Shown one piece after another: positions 31,499 through 39,213 of a DNA stretch of 46,585 nt. The DNA comes from a virus. Each line of letters begins with the position of its first letter. The first letter of the stretch is position 1. Both the position numbers and the translations under genes were made by a program. The notes beneath the pieces are model-generated. The model did not search any database. It worked only from the letters and a program-made list of their open reading frames with translations, and had not been told where the DNA came from. The stretch spans positions 1 through 46,585 of IMG/VR virus record IMGVR_UViG_3300031841_002410. One strand, given 5' to 3'.

Positions 31499-32155
31499 AT
31501 GGCTAAAAGTGCAACATTAAGAAAAGTAGTATCACCTAAAGGTGAATTTCGTTGGGTGTGTATCACTGGCGAAGGCGAAGAAAACATGTCAGGCAAGATG
31601 CAGTACAAAGTTGACCTCGTCTTAGCAGAAGGTGCTAAACATCCTTTCATCGCTGAGATTAACAAGTTTTGGGAAGACAATAAACCAGCTGGCTACAAAA
31701 AGAAAGCCAAGTCTTTGGGTTATTATTTCTGTGACAAAGTACTTGACGATGATGGCGAGCCAGTTAAGGACGAAGAAGATAAATTCGTGTATGATAAAGA
31801 CGGTGCTATCTCTGTCTCTTTCAAAACGTCTGTATCTTTTCCTGACGGCAAAACCAAGAAAGTTAAAACTCGTACTGCTAAAGGTGCGTTAATTGAACTT
31901 GGTGACATTCTTATCGGTAACGGTTCTGAAGGTTACGTAGCTGGAGCTATGGACATCTACAAGAACGTAGTTAAAGGTAAAATCATGGACGCTGGAGTTG
32001 CTTTATATCTAGATGAGTTAAAGATTACTAAGCTCGTAGAGTTTGGTGGTGCTGACCCATTCGGTGATGAAGGTAGCGAAGACGAAGATGGTTGGGATGG
32101 TTCTGATGTCGATGCCTTTGTAGGCACTGAAGAAGAAGAAAAAGTTCGTCTGTAG
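31499..32155 (+). CDS. Single-stranded DNA-binding protein, T7 gp2.5-like
   Basis: I start at the ATG at 31499 (218 aa), after AAGGG and downstream of the promoter hairpin; an upstream ATG at 31445 would lie in the promoter. The order 'KGEFRWVCITGEGEE', 'GKMQYKVDLVLAEG', 'LGYYFCDKVLDDDGEPV', 'ISVSFKTSVSF', 'ELGDILIGNGSEGYVAGAMDIYK' and 'GVALYLDELKITKLVEFG' matches gp2.5-like OB-fold proteins ('i.nGS.v.v' then 'q...LVE'). The C-terminus is strongly acidic (DEGSEDEDGWDG to EEEEKVRL) but lacks the terminal Phe of T7 gp2.5. Strong promoter fits a stoichiometric protein. Confidence 0.75.
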   Translation: MAKSATLRKVVSPKGEFRWVCITGEGEENMSGKMQYKVDLVLAEGAKHPFIAEINKFWEDNKPAGYKKKAKSLGYYFCDKVLDDDGEPVKDEEDKFVYDKDGAISVSFKTSVSFPDGKTKKVKTRTAKGALIELGDILIGNGSEGYVAGAMDIYKNVVKGKIMDAGVALYLDELKITKLVEFGGADPFGDEGSEDEDGWDGSDVDAFVGTEEEEKVRL

Positions 32156-32169
32156 GTAGGAAGAAGCCC

Positions 32170-32193
32170 TGGTATACGGCTAATAGTATACCA
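32170..32193 (+). promoter_or_regulatory. Hairpin after the ssDNA-binding protein gene
   Basis: TGGTATAC (32170-32177) and GTATACCA (32186-32193) form a perfect 8-bp stem with an 8-base loop, 14 bases after the stop. No T-tract follows; a 3' protective hairpin or weak terminator is likely. Confidence 0.45.
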
Positions 32194-32228
32194 CTAACTA
32201 TTATTGTAACATTATTGGAGACAAGAAA

Positions 32229-32651
32229 ATGCAAGAACTAAATTTAATACTAGGTCAGAATGAAAATTTCACTTTCGTAACAGTCGTGTTTGATAACCAA
32301 CTAGAAGTAGTAGACGGTATTGGCGCTAAGAAGTACGTCTATAAAACTACTTTACAACTTGAAAAAAGTGACAAAGTAATAGTTGAAGCTGATGGACGAC
32401 TAAAAGTAGTAACTGTTCATGAAGTTGACGTGGGCGGCGAAATCGACTTAACAGCTTACAATGGTTATAAGTGGATTGTTGACAAAATTGACTTAGACTA
32501 CTATAACAATTGTTTAGAAGTTGAGCGGAACGTAAGAAGAAATCTTAACAAGCTAAAGATGGCACAGTTAAGAAAAGAAACTGAAGCTAACATGACTGAG
32601 CTTTTAGGTGAAGAAGGCGTTCAAGAAATTAAGAAAATCGCTAGACTTTAA
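32229..32651 (+). CDS. Conserved small phage protein, 140 aa
   Basis: The N-terminal half is a small beta domain: 'FTFVTVVFDNQLEV', 'KKYVYKTTLQLEKSDKVIVEADGRLKVVTVHEVD', with the 'f..V.f.....yvYk....l..gD.viV.......vv.V..vd' pattern seen in unnamed phage proteins near SSB and polymerase. The C-terminal third is a charged helix ('RNVRRNLNKLKMAQLRKETEANMTE'). Ribosome site GGAG. It may be a replication accessory factor; no motif proves that. Confidence 0.5.
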   Translation: MQELNLILGQNENFTFVTVVFDNQLEVVDGIGAKKYVYKTTLQLEKSDKVIVEADGRLKVVTVHEVDVGGEIDLTAYNGYKWIVDKIDLDYYNNCLEVERNVRRNLNKLKMAQLRKETEANMTELLGEEGVQEIKKIARL

Positions 32652-32656
32652 TCAAC

Positions 32657-32676
32657 GGTCGACTTTCGGGTCGACC
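32657..32676 (+). promoter_or_regulatory. Hairpin in front of the DNA polymerase gene
   Basis: GGTCGAC and GTCGACC form a perfect 7-bp GC-rich stem with loop TTTCGG, 5 bases after the previous stop and ending just before the AGGAG site of the polymerase. It could act as a partial terminator or set polymerase translation. Confidence 0.45.
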
Positions 32677-32688
32677 TTAGGAGACACC

Positions 32689-34335
32689 ATGAACGTACCC
32701 TGGAAATTAGTACCCACTTTAGACGAACTAATATTAGATACCAATAAGCCTCTATGTTTTGATATCGAAACTGATGGTCTATACGGTCCTATAAGATTAG
32801 CTCAGTTCTTCCAAGAAGGCCAAGACACTGTTCAAATAGTAGAAAAGCCAGAACCTTTTACACTAGCCTTATATCTTAGTAAGTATAACTTCTGGGCTCA
32901 TTCGGCTCATTATGAAGTTTCTACTATTCAAGAGCAATCAACGACCCGTTGGATTCCTGAAAGATTCGAAGACTCTTTGTTAGCCGCACGGTTAGCGTTA
33001 CCTACTCTGTTAGATTACGATTTAGAATCATTATTAACAGGTGTACTAGGTTATGACCCTTACGACAAACAAGGACTTGATAAGAAAGTTCTTCAGAAAT
33101 CTGACTGGGGAGCTCCTGTATTATCACACAAACAATATGCTTATGCTGCTACTGATGTTTATTTTATGCCTCAATTAATTGCAGTAGTTTCACCAGCCTT
33201 AGAGAGTCAAAGTTATAAGTTAGATATGCATACTCTTAGATACTGTTTAGACTTTCAGTGGAATGGAATGCCTATCGACCAGAATCGTATTAATGAGCGA
33301 TATGAAGCTAACGAAATAGAAATAGCTAAAGCAGCATTACCGGTAAATGTAAACAGTTGGCAACAAGTTAGACCTTATATCGGTGAAGATGAATCTGATG
33401 ATTTAGCCTTAGCTAGGTTTGCTCATGCTGGCAATGAAAGAGCTTTTAACGTTCGTCGTATTAGGAAGATAACTAAGCAGAATAGCTTCTTAAAGAAGTT
33501 TAGTGTTGAAAGAGTTATGGGCTTCTTTAAACCTTACGCTAGGTCTGGTCGACTTACTTCAAATCGTCAAAATCAGCAACAGCACCCTAGAGAATTAAAA
33601 GATTGCTTTGGCGTTGAAGAAGGTTGGATTATTTATGCCGATTATGCTCAGTTAGAATTAAGAACTATCGCAGCTATCACTAACTGTTTATTAATGGTTG
33701 AAAAGTTTAAAGAAGGTGTTGACCTTCATGACTTTACAGCTGAGATGATATTCGGTAGTGGTTTTACTAAGCATCAACGGCAGTTAACTAAAACTGCTAA
33801 CTTTAACTTCTTATACGGTGGAGGTATTGGAACTTTCATTTCTATTCTGCAAAAGCAAGCTGATGTATTCTTAGAAGAACGTGAAGGTTATTCGCTACGC
33901 AAAAGATGGCGTAACTTGTGGCGAGAAATATATCACTGGCAACAGAAAGGTATAGACGCCTGGCAGAAAGGTAAAACCTGGTCAACACCATTAGGTCGTA
34001 TTTATAAAGGCAAGATGATGACTGACCAACTTAATATTCAAAACCAGGGTGCAGGTGCTGAAGTAGCTAAGTTAGCTCTTCATTACATGTATCCTAAGTT
34101 AGAAGACGGAGTTCAACTTTTAAATTTCATACACGATTCTTATATTTTATGGTCACCTGACTTAGAACAAGCTAAAAGAACTTCTAAGTTACTAGCTGAT
34201 AAGATGCAAGAAGCTTGGTATGAGATGTCTAAGTTGTTTCCAGTAAAAGACCTTCCTATGCCTGTTAATGTTCGAATAGGTAAGAATTGGGGAGACATCG
34301 AGAACGGTAAATTTGAATGGGAGTTAAACCAATGA
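32689..34335 (+). CDS. DNA polymerase, family A, compact
   Basis: The start is the ATG at 32689 with AGGAG 6 bases upstream, giving 548 aa. The exonuclease domain has 'CFDIETDG' (D-x-E, about residue 22-29) and a later 'YAATDVYFMPQL' (exo III, about 152-163). The polymerase domain has motif A 'IIYADYAQLELRTIA' (about 313-327), motif B 'RQLTKTANFNFLYGGG' (about 363-378) and motif C 'NFIHDSYIL' (about 479-487). It is shorter than T7 gp5 (704 aa), like the minimal Pol A of several marine podoviruses. Both proofreading and polymerisation residues are intact. Confidence 0.9.
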   Translation: MNVPWKLVPTLDELILDTNKPLCFDIETDGLYGPIRLAQFFQEGQDTVQIVEKPEPFTLALYLSKYNFWAHSAHYEVSTIQEQSTTRWIPERFEDSLLAARLALPTLLDYDLESLLTGVLGYDPYDKQGLDKKVLQKSDWGAPVLSHKQYAYAATDVYFMPQLIAVVSPALESQSYKLDMHTLRYCLDFQWNGMPIDQNRINERYEANEIEIAKAALPVNVNSWQQVRPYIGEDESDDLALARFAHAGNERAFNVRRIRKITKQNSFLKKFSVERVMGFFKPYARSGRLTSNRQNQQQHPRELKDCFGVEEGWIIYADYAQLELRTIAAITNCLLMVEKFKEGVDLHDFTAEMIFGSGFTKHQRQLTKTANFNFLYGGGIGTFISILQKQADVFLEEREGYSLRKRWRNLWREIYHWQQKGIDAWQKGKTWSTPLGRIYKGKMMTDQLNIQNQGAGAEVAKLALHYMYPKLEDGVQLLNFIHDSYILWSPDLEQAKRTSKLLADKMQEAWYEMSKLFPVKDLPMPVNVRIGKNWGDIENGKFEWELNQ

Positions 34336-35123
34336 TGAGATTTGAAGACGATTATATGCGTCTTATTCGTAAAATAAAGAAAGAAGGTGTTGTAAAAAAG
34401 ACTAGAAACGGTAGTACTCAGTCTTTATTCGGTGAACAAATAAAAGTACATATGTCTGATGGCTTTCCTTTGATTCAAGGCCGTAAAATGTACCCGGCCG
34501 GTATTCTAGGCGAGTTTGCAGCCATGATAAGAGGTCCTAAGTGTGTAGAAGACTTCGAACGCTGGGGTTGTAATTACTGGGGCTTGTGGGCGGACAAGAA
34601 AGGTAAACTAGAATTAGACTACGGTAATGCCTGGTTAGCTGACGGTCAGTTAGATAATGTTATTGATAAACTAAAGAATAACCCTAATGACCGACGTATT
34701 ATGATTACTGGGTGGAATCCTTCTAGGCTTAAGAAACTTAGTTTACCTTGTTGTCATTATGCTTATCAATGGTATGTAAGAGATGGTGTACTTGATATGG
34801 TATGGATTCAGCGTTCTGTTGACATGATGATAGGTTTACCTTCTGATTTTGTACTTGGTGCAGTTTGGTTAATAGGTTTAGCTAATCAGGTAGGTCTTAC
34901 ACCAGGTTCTATTACTTTTCAGTTAGGCGACTGTCATATTTACGAAGAACATAATAATGCGGCTGACGACTACCTAAAACGTTTTTATACTATGATGGGA
35001 TTACCTGCGCCAAGTTATGCACTCACTGTTCCACCTGGTATGCCTATCACTCAAATGAGACCTGACTGGTTCGAGTTTGATTATGTGTCTAAAGACCCAA
35101 TAAAATTGTTACTTAAGGAGTAA
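34332..35123 (+). CDS. Thymidylate-synthase-family enzyme with dCMP-type active site
   Basis: The ATG at 34332 overlaps the polymerase stop (ATGA); 263 aa, as in ThyA. Conserved ThyA motifs: 'TRNGSTQSLFGEQIKVHMSDGFPLIQGRK', 'RRIMITGWNPSRL', 'LPCCHYAYQWYV' with the nucleophile Cys141 next to His142, 'QRSVD' and 'GDCHIYEEH'. In ThyA the motif 'GLPFN' ends in the Asn that reads the uracil ring; here it is 'GLPSD' with Asp172. Asp at this place is the mark of dCMP hydroxymethylase (T4 gp42) and makes the enzyme prefer dCMP. I therefore call it a probable deoxycytidylate (hydroxy)methylase. A plain thymidylate synthase is the alternative. Confidence 0.75.
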   Translation: MMRFEDDYMRLIRKIKKEGVVKKTRNGSTQSLFGEQIKVHMSDGFPLIQGRKMYPAGILGEFAAMIRGPKCVEDFERWGCNYWGLWADKKGKLELDYGNAWLADGQLDNVIDKLKNNPNDRRIMITGWNPSRLKKLSLPCCHYAYQWYVRDGVLDMVWIQRSVDMMIGLPSDFVLGAVWLIGLANQVGLTPGSITFQLGDCHIYEEHNNAADDYLKRFYTMMGLPAPSYALTVPPGMPITQMRPDWFEFDYVSKDPIKLLLKE

Positions 35124-35126
35124 CTT

Positions 35127-35702
35127 ATGGATTTTAAAAAAATAGAAGCTCGAGTCGTTGCTTGGAATTCAGCTCGATATGACCGAGAGTACAATGAAGA
35201 ATTAACTCACGCGTTATTGAGAGAAGAGTATCAAGAGTGGCTTACTTCTGATAATAATGTTAATGATATCAAAGAACTTGCAGATATTGCATTTGTTTGC
35301 ATGGGAGTTGTTTGGAAGTGCGGTTTAAATGAACAAGAGATAGCGGAGTTCTCAATAGTAGCTAATGAAAGAACAGGTCAGTTACTTGATTGTAAGTTAT
35401 TACCTCCTGCTTATTACATAGGAGCTCTAATAGACTCCTTAGCTTTTGTTCAAGGGGCTGACCCTGCTTTCATTTGCTTGATTATTTGGAACTTAGCTTT
35501 ACAACAGTTATATACTTCAGGTTTGTCACTAGATGAGATACACAAAGTGCTAGAAGCTGTTTGCGACTCTAATGATTCTAAACCTGTTGAAAAAGTTGCA
35601 AGCAATGTAAAAGCTAATGCAAGTAAAGATGAGCGTTATCGTCCAGCAGAACCTGATATCGCTAGAATCATAGGAGAGACAGCATGCGTAATAATCCACT
35701 AA
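35127..35702 (+). CDS. MazG-like nucleotide pyrophosphatase
   Basis: A 191-aa all-helical protein. The metal site of the MazG/dCTPase superfamily is visible: 'LLREEYQEWL' (E-E-x-x-E, about residues 30-39) and 'DIKELADIAFVCMG' (E-x-x-D, about 49-62). A second helical bundle follows, with 'VLEAVCDSNDSKP' near 140-152, similar to the 'v..sN.sK' ending of phage MazG-like enzymes. Set 4 bases after the TS-family gene and overlapping the dNMP kinase, it most likely hydrolyses a dNTP. If the neighbour makes modified dCMP, dCTP removal (like T4 gp56) is the expected job; ppGpp or dUTP hydrolysis are alternatives. Confidence 0.7.
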   Translation: MDFKKIEARVVAWNSARYDREYNEELTHALLREEYQEWLTSDNNVNDIKELADIAFVCMGVVWKCGLNEQEIAEFSIVANERTGQLLDCKLLPPAYYIGALIDSLAFVQGADPAFICLIIWNLALQQLYTSGLSLDEIHKVLEAVCDSNDSKPVEKVASNVKANASKDERYRPAEPDIARIIGETACVIIH

Positions 35703-36169
35703 TAATTATTGGCCCTGCTCAGCATGGTAAAGATACTGCAGCAGAATACTTAGCCAAACATTTTCGGCTTGTTCACCGACCTGCTTCTCAGATAGCTTGT
35801 GATGCATTTATTTATCCATTACTTAAAAATTTCTATGCTTCTGAAATAGAATGCTGGGAAGATAGGGTAAACAATCGACAGCTATGGTACAATCTAATTA
35901 GAGACCACTGTTCTGAAGATAAAGCAGCTCTTGGTAAACTAATATTTAAGTACTCTGATGTTTATACAGGAGTAAGAGCTAAAGATGAGCTTCAAGGTAT
36001 TAAAGAGGCTTTTCCAGAGGCTATTACAATTTGGGTAGACTCGTATGTCAGATTGGGACATCCTAAAGAGCCTATGACTGTAGGTCCTACTGATGCTGAC
36101 TATGGCTTAACTAATAATGGGAGCATTGAGCAATTACATTGTGCGCTTAATGATTTACTTTATGAATAA
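35684..36169 (+). CDS. Deoxynucleoside monophosphate kinase, T4 gp1-like
   Basis: A 161-aa P-loop kinase. Walker A is 'IIGPAQHGKDTAAEYLA' (residues about 7-24), as in T4 gp1 ('GVKRSGKDTTADFI'). Then 'YTGVRAKDELQGIKEAF' resembles the 'DTR...E' region, and the ending 'DYGLTNNGSIEQLHCALNDLL' closely parallels the T4 gp1 ending 'DLVITNDGSLEELFSKI'. T4 gp1 phosphorylates dTMP, dGMP and hydroxymethyl-dCMP. The overlap with the MazG-like gene (19 bases) and the deaminase gene (8 bases) supports a shared pathway. Confidence 0.75.
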   Translation: MRNNPLIIIGPAQHGKDTAAEYLAKHFRLVHRPASQIACDAFIYPLLKNFYASEIECWEDRVNNRQLWYNLIRDHCSEDKAALGKLIFKYSDVYTGVRAKDELQGIKEAFPEAITIWVDSYVRLGHPKEPMTVGPTDADYGLTNNGSIEQLHCALNDLLYE

Positions 36170-36749
36170 GGTATGGCGAGACAGATTCTTTCAAATGGCT
36201 CAATATGTTGCTAAGTGGAGTAAAGACCCTGAACGTAAAGTTGGTTGTGTTTTAGTTGATGTAGAACTAAGAGCAGCAAGCTTTGGTTACAATGGCTTTC
36301 CTATCGGCATAACAGACGATGATAGGTTGTTAGGCTTAGAGAAGAACGAGCATTGTGTTCATGCCGAATTAAATGCTATTCTTAACGCTCGTCGCAACTT
36401 AACTGGCTGGTACTGTTTTATTACTGCACCACCTTGTCATGAATGCTGTAAAGCAATTATACAAGCTGGAATTAGCACAGTTTACTGTCCTCAAGTAGAA
36501 CAAAGCTCGTCCTGGTGCGAATCTCAACAGTTAGGATTGAATTTATTAATTGAATCGGCCGTCCACGTCAATCATATTTCAATTAAAAATCCGTTCGAAT
36601 ATGATGACAAGGGCCCAGAAAATAATTTGATGCCGGACGAATCTGGAGACGATTGCCCTTGCTCACCTGCAGAATATAAAAGTAATTTAGCAACTCAAAC
36701 TTACTGGTGTGGACACTGCGGTAAAAACACTTTTGTACCTTTAGACTAA
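36162..36749 (+). CDS. dCMP deaminase with C-terminal zinc ribbon
   Basis: I take the ATG at 36162 (195 aa), since it overlaps the kinase stop in the usual way. The deaminase fold is clear: 'FFQMAQYVAKWSKDPERKVGCVLVD', 'GYNGFPIGITDDD', the zinc/catalytic 'HAELNAILNA' (His67-Ala-Glu69) and 'APPCHECCKAIIQAG' (P-C-x2-C, about 90-95). It converts dCMP to dUMP and thus balances cytosine and thymine precursors. Unusual is the C-terminal extension of about 50 residues with 'CPC' and 'CGHCG', a likely extra zinc ribbon. Confidence 0.8.
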   Translation: MNKVWRDRFFQMAQYVAKWSKDPERKVGCVLVDVELRAASFGYNGFPIGITDDDRLLGLEKNEHCVHAELNAILNARRNLTGWYCFITAPPCHECCKAIIQAGISTVYCPQVEQSSSWCESQQLGLNLLIESAVHVNHISIKNPFEYDDKGPENNLMPDESGDDCPCSPAEYKSNLATQTYWCGHCGKNTFVPLD

Positions 36750-36760
36750 CGGAGACAATA

Positions 36761-37591
36761 ATGATTAAAATTAATAATACTGATATAAGAATAAGACCTT
36801 CTGCTGTAGACAGCTTTTTCGGCTGTGGTTATCAATGGGGTTTAAATTTCTTAGAAGGTCGTCAAGGTCGTTCAAATAGTAGAGCAGGTATTGGTACAGC
36901 TATACATAGTGCTGCTGAAGTATTTTGGACTGATGCGATAGCTAAGAATAAGAAAGACGCTAACTTAGGTATGATGACTGATGCAGCAATGGAGTCTTTT
37001 GAAGAAGAGCTAAAGAAAGATATGAAGTTCGGGGATGGTGAAAATCCTGGTACTTGTCGTGCTGAGATTATCAAAGGTACCGAAGCATTCATTGAAGACA
37101 TTACTCCATTTGCTCAAATACCTACTAAGGTAGAAGAGTTCTTTGAAGTTCCAATACAACATCCGCTAGTCTCAGGTATTGGTGGAACTATTGATTATCT
37201 TACTCCAACTATGGTAGGTGATTTAAAGACTGGCAAACGTAAACCAGGTATGTCTGGATTTGTTACTCAGCAGAGCATTTATAAACTATTAGCTCAAGAA
37301 AACGGCTACGATATCAAGTATAATGTTATTCAAAGCGTTGTATTGAAAAAAGTGCCCGATGGAGCTATTTATAGTTTAGACGCTAATATACCGATGGCTA
37401 AATACTTAGTTAACACTATATTAGATACTCTGGACTTAGTTCTAAAAGATGTCGTACCTATTGAAACTATTCTTAGAGGTAATCCTAAGCATACTTTCTG
37501 TAGTCCTCGATGGTGTGACCACTACGATACCTGTCCTTTCGTACAAGGTAAAGTGGAGGTACAACCAGCAGCAACGAAGATAGAGCTGTGA
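36761..37591 (+). CDS. Cas4/RecB-like PD-(D/E)XK exonuclease with Fe-S cluster
   Basis: A 276-aa nuclease. Motifs in order: an early Cys in 'SFFGCGYQW' (about 18-27), 'GIGTAIHSAAEVFW' (G-x3-H-x-x-x-E, about 43-56), 'GGTIDYLTPTMVGDLKTGKR' (D and D-x-K, about 143-162), 'QQSIYKLL' (Q-x3-Y) and a C-terminal 'CSPRWCDHYDTC' that with the early Cys gives four ligands for a 4Fe-4S cluster, as in AddB and Cas4. It probably resects DNA for recombination-dependent replication or degrades host DNA. There is no Cas1 or CRISPR array nearby. GGAG ribosome site 8 bases upstream. Confidence 0.85.
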   Translation: MIKINNTDIRIRPSAVDSFFGCGYQWGLNFLEGRQGRSNSRAGIGTAIHSAAEVFWTDAIAKNKKDANLGMMTDAAMESFEEELKKDMKFGDGENPGTCRAEIIKGTEAFIEDITPFAQIPTKVEEFFEVPIQHPLVSGIGGTIDYLTPTMVGDLKTGKRKPGMSGFVTQQSIYKLLAQENGYDIKYNVIQSVVLKKVPDGAIYSLDANIPMAKYLVNTILDTLDLVLKDVVPIETILRGNPKHTFCSPRWCDHYDTCPFVQGKVEVQPAATKIEL

Positions 37592-37794
37592 CAACTGAAG
37601 AAGCAGTACGTAAAGTTCTGGCAGGCGGTATGACTAAATACCGCTTGTCCCAGGACATGGGTTGTGCACCTATCTTAGTAAACTACTGGTTATACGGTAC
37701 TAAGATGGGTTACAAGTATCGTGACATCTTTGAACACTTATATGGAATAACAATAAATGATAACTCCCTGGACGCATCAAGAAGAAATAAGTAA
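37588..37794 (+). CDS. Small helix-turn-helix protein, 68 aa
   Basis: A GTG start at 37588 overlaps the exonuclease stop (GTGA). The sequence 'TEEAVRKVLAGGMTKYRLSQDMGCAPILVNYWLYGTKMG' reads as a Cro/XRE-type HTH with turn 'GCAP'. The C-terminus 'YRDIFEHLYGI' is the usual last helix. It may regulate transcription locally. No lysogeny genes are present, so a repressor of lysogeny is unlikely. Confidence 0.6.
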   Translation: MTTEEAVRKVLAGGMTKYRLSQDMGCAPILVNYWLYGTKMGYKYRDIFEHLYGITINDNSLDASRRNK

Positions 37795-39019
37795 TAAAGC
37801 AGCACTTATACTTAAAGAACACATGATAGTTTACTTAGCAATGGAAGAACGTACAGGTAAGTCTTTAACTGCTTTGTTAATAGCCTCTAAAGTTAAAGTG
37901 TCTAAGGTTTTAATTCTGACTAAGAAGAAAGCTTTGAAAGACTGGCTTTCTCTATTAGACGATTATCCAATACCTACGCTAGAAATAACAGCAACTAACT
38001 ATCATCAAGCTTGGAAGTTGAAAGCTAAATATGACTTAGTTATACTAGATGAAAGTCATAATTACTTAAGTGCTTATCCAAAGATTGGTGCGTCTTCTAA
38101 GCAATTAGCGGAGCTTAGAAAAGGTAATAAACCTAATCGTAATATTTATGACGCAGTTAAAAAACTAGCCTATAAAAAACCTATAGTGTATTTATCAGCT
38201 ACTCCGTATGCTCAAGGTCCTCAGCTGTTGTATCATCAATTAGCTTTGAGCTCCTGGTCTCCATTTAGAGACTACAGTAATTTTTATAACTGGTTCAGAG
38301 CTTACGGTAAGCCTTACCAAATAGAAGTTAGAGGTCGTCAGGTAACACAGTATGACCGGTGCGAAAATAGCTTAATAGTTAAAATGACTGAGCACTTATT
38401 CATAACTAAAACAAGAGCTGAATTAGGCTTTGAACATGAGCCGGTTGATAAACTGCATTATATAACTTTAGGTGCTGATACAAAGAGTATCTATAATGAA
38501 TTACTAGAAGACAAATTAGTATTCTTGGATGAATTCCCAGAGCCATTAGTTTGTGATACAGTAATGAAATTAAGAACTAGTTTACACATGCTAGAAGGAG
38601 GTACGGCTAAAATAGACGTCTTAGAAAAACCTAACTATATTGTGCTCAGTAACTATGAAAAAATCTGGTACATTAAGAAGCACTTCGGTGATAAGAAGTC
38701 AGTAGTTATTATGTACAATTACAAAGCAGAGCTAATTAAACTACAAAAACATTTTAAGAAAGCTGTGTTATTACAAGCAACTAGTTACGCTGAAGGTGTA
38801 GACTTAAGCGGTTATGAAAGTTTAATAGTTTACAGTCAAGACTTTAGTACAGCTAGACACACCCAACGGAGAGCTCGACAGTGTAACAAAGGTAGAGATA
38901 CTCCTATAACCATACATTACTTACTAGTTAAAGGTGCAGTCAGTGAGCAAGTGTATAAAACAGTATCAGTCAATAAAAGGAATTTTGTTGACTCCGTATT
39001 CGAGGCAGAGAAATTATGA
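37757..39019 (+). CDS. SF2 helicase, SNF2-like
   Basis: A 420-aa ATPase. Motif I 'AMEERTGKSLTAL' (about residues 28-40), Ia 'VLILTKKKAL', II 'DLVILDESHNY' (DESH, about 94-104), III 'IVYLSATPYAQ', and helicase C motifs 'VVIMYNYKAEL', 'YAEGVDLSGYESLIVYSQDF' and 'RHTQRRARQCNKGRD' (Q-R-x-x-R, VI). The 'E-x-R-T-G-K-S' Walker A and DESH box are typical of SNF2 proteins of phages. It translocates on duplex DNA, perhaps for repair, branch migration or removal of bound proteins. Overlaps the HTH gene by 38 bases and the Lar-like gene by 4. Confidence 0.8.
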   Translation: MITPWTHQEEISNKAALILKEHMIVYLAMEERTGKSLTALLIASKVKVSKVLILTKKKALKDWLSLLDDYPIPTLEITATNYHQAWKLKAKYDLVILDESHNYLSAYPKIGASSKQLAELRKGNKPNRNIYDAVKKLAYKKPIVYLSATPYAQGPQLLYHQLALSSWSPFRDYSNFYNWFRAYGKPYQIEVRGRQVTQYDRCENSLIVKMTEHLFITKTRAELGFEHEPVDKLHYITLGADTKSIYNELLEDKLVFLDEFPEPLVCDTVMKLRTSLHMLEGGTAKIDVLEKPNYIVLSNYEKIWYIKKHFGDKKSVVIMYNYKAELIKLQKHFKKAVLLQATSYAEGVDLSGYESLIVYSQDFSTARHTQRRARQCNKGRDTPITIHYLLVKGAVSEQVYKTVSVNKRNFVDSVFEAEKL

Positions 39020-39213
39020 GTGAATTAAAACCTTGTCCTTTTTGTGGCGGTCCTGTAGCATTAGAAACTACTATTGATGGTCGTACTTGGTTCGGTGTAG
39101 TATGTAGAAATACTACTAATTTAGGAGGTTCTTGTGCAGTACAAATAGCACCTTCTGCTACAGAACAAGCAGCTATTAAAAGGTGGAACACGAGAAATGG
39201 AGAAACGAAATGA
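39016..39213 (+). CDS. Lar-like restriction-alleviation family protein
   Basis: A 65-aa zinc-ribbon protein with the Lar pattern: 'SELKPCPFCGGPVAL' at the start, 'WFGVVCRNTTNLGGSCAV' in the middle and 'AAIKRWNTRNG' at the end ('CPFCGg...V.C..C....  Ai..WN.R'). Lar of the Rac prophage relieves type I restriction by altering the restriction-modification balance. The family match is good; activity in this phage is inferred, and many Lar-like phage proteins are untested. Overlaps both neighbours by 4 bases. Confidence 0.75.
   Translation: MSELKPCPFCGGPVALETTIDGRTWFGVVCRNTTNLGGSCAVQIAPSATEQAAIKRWNTRNGETK

Noticed and set aside
36761-37591. Cas4 as a sign of a CRISPR system
   Set aside because: No repeat-spacer array and no Cas1/Cas2; phage Cas4-like proteins are usually recombination nucleases.
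37588-37794. Cro/XRE-like protein as evidence for lysogeny
   Set aside because: No integrase, excisionase, attachment site or partition genes are visible.
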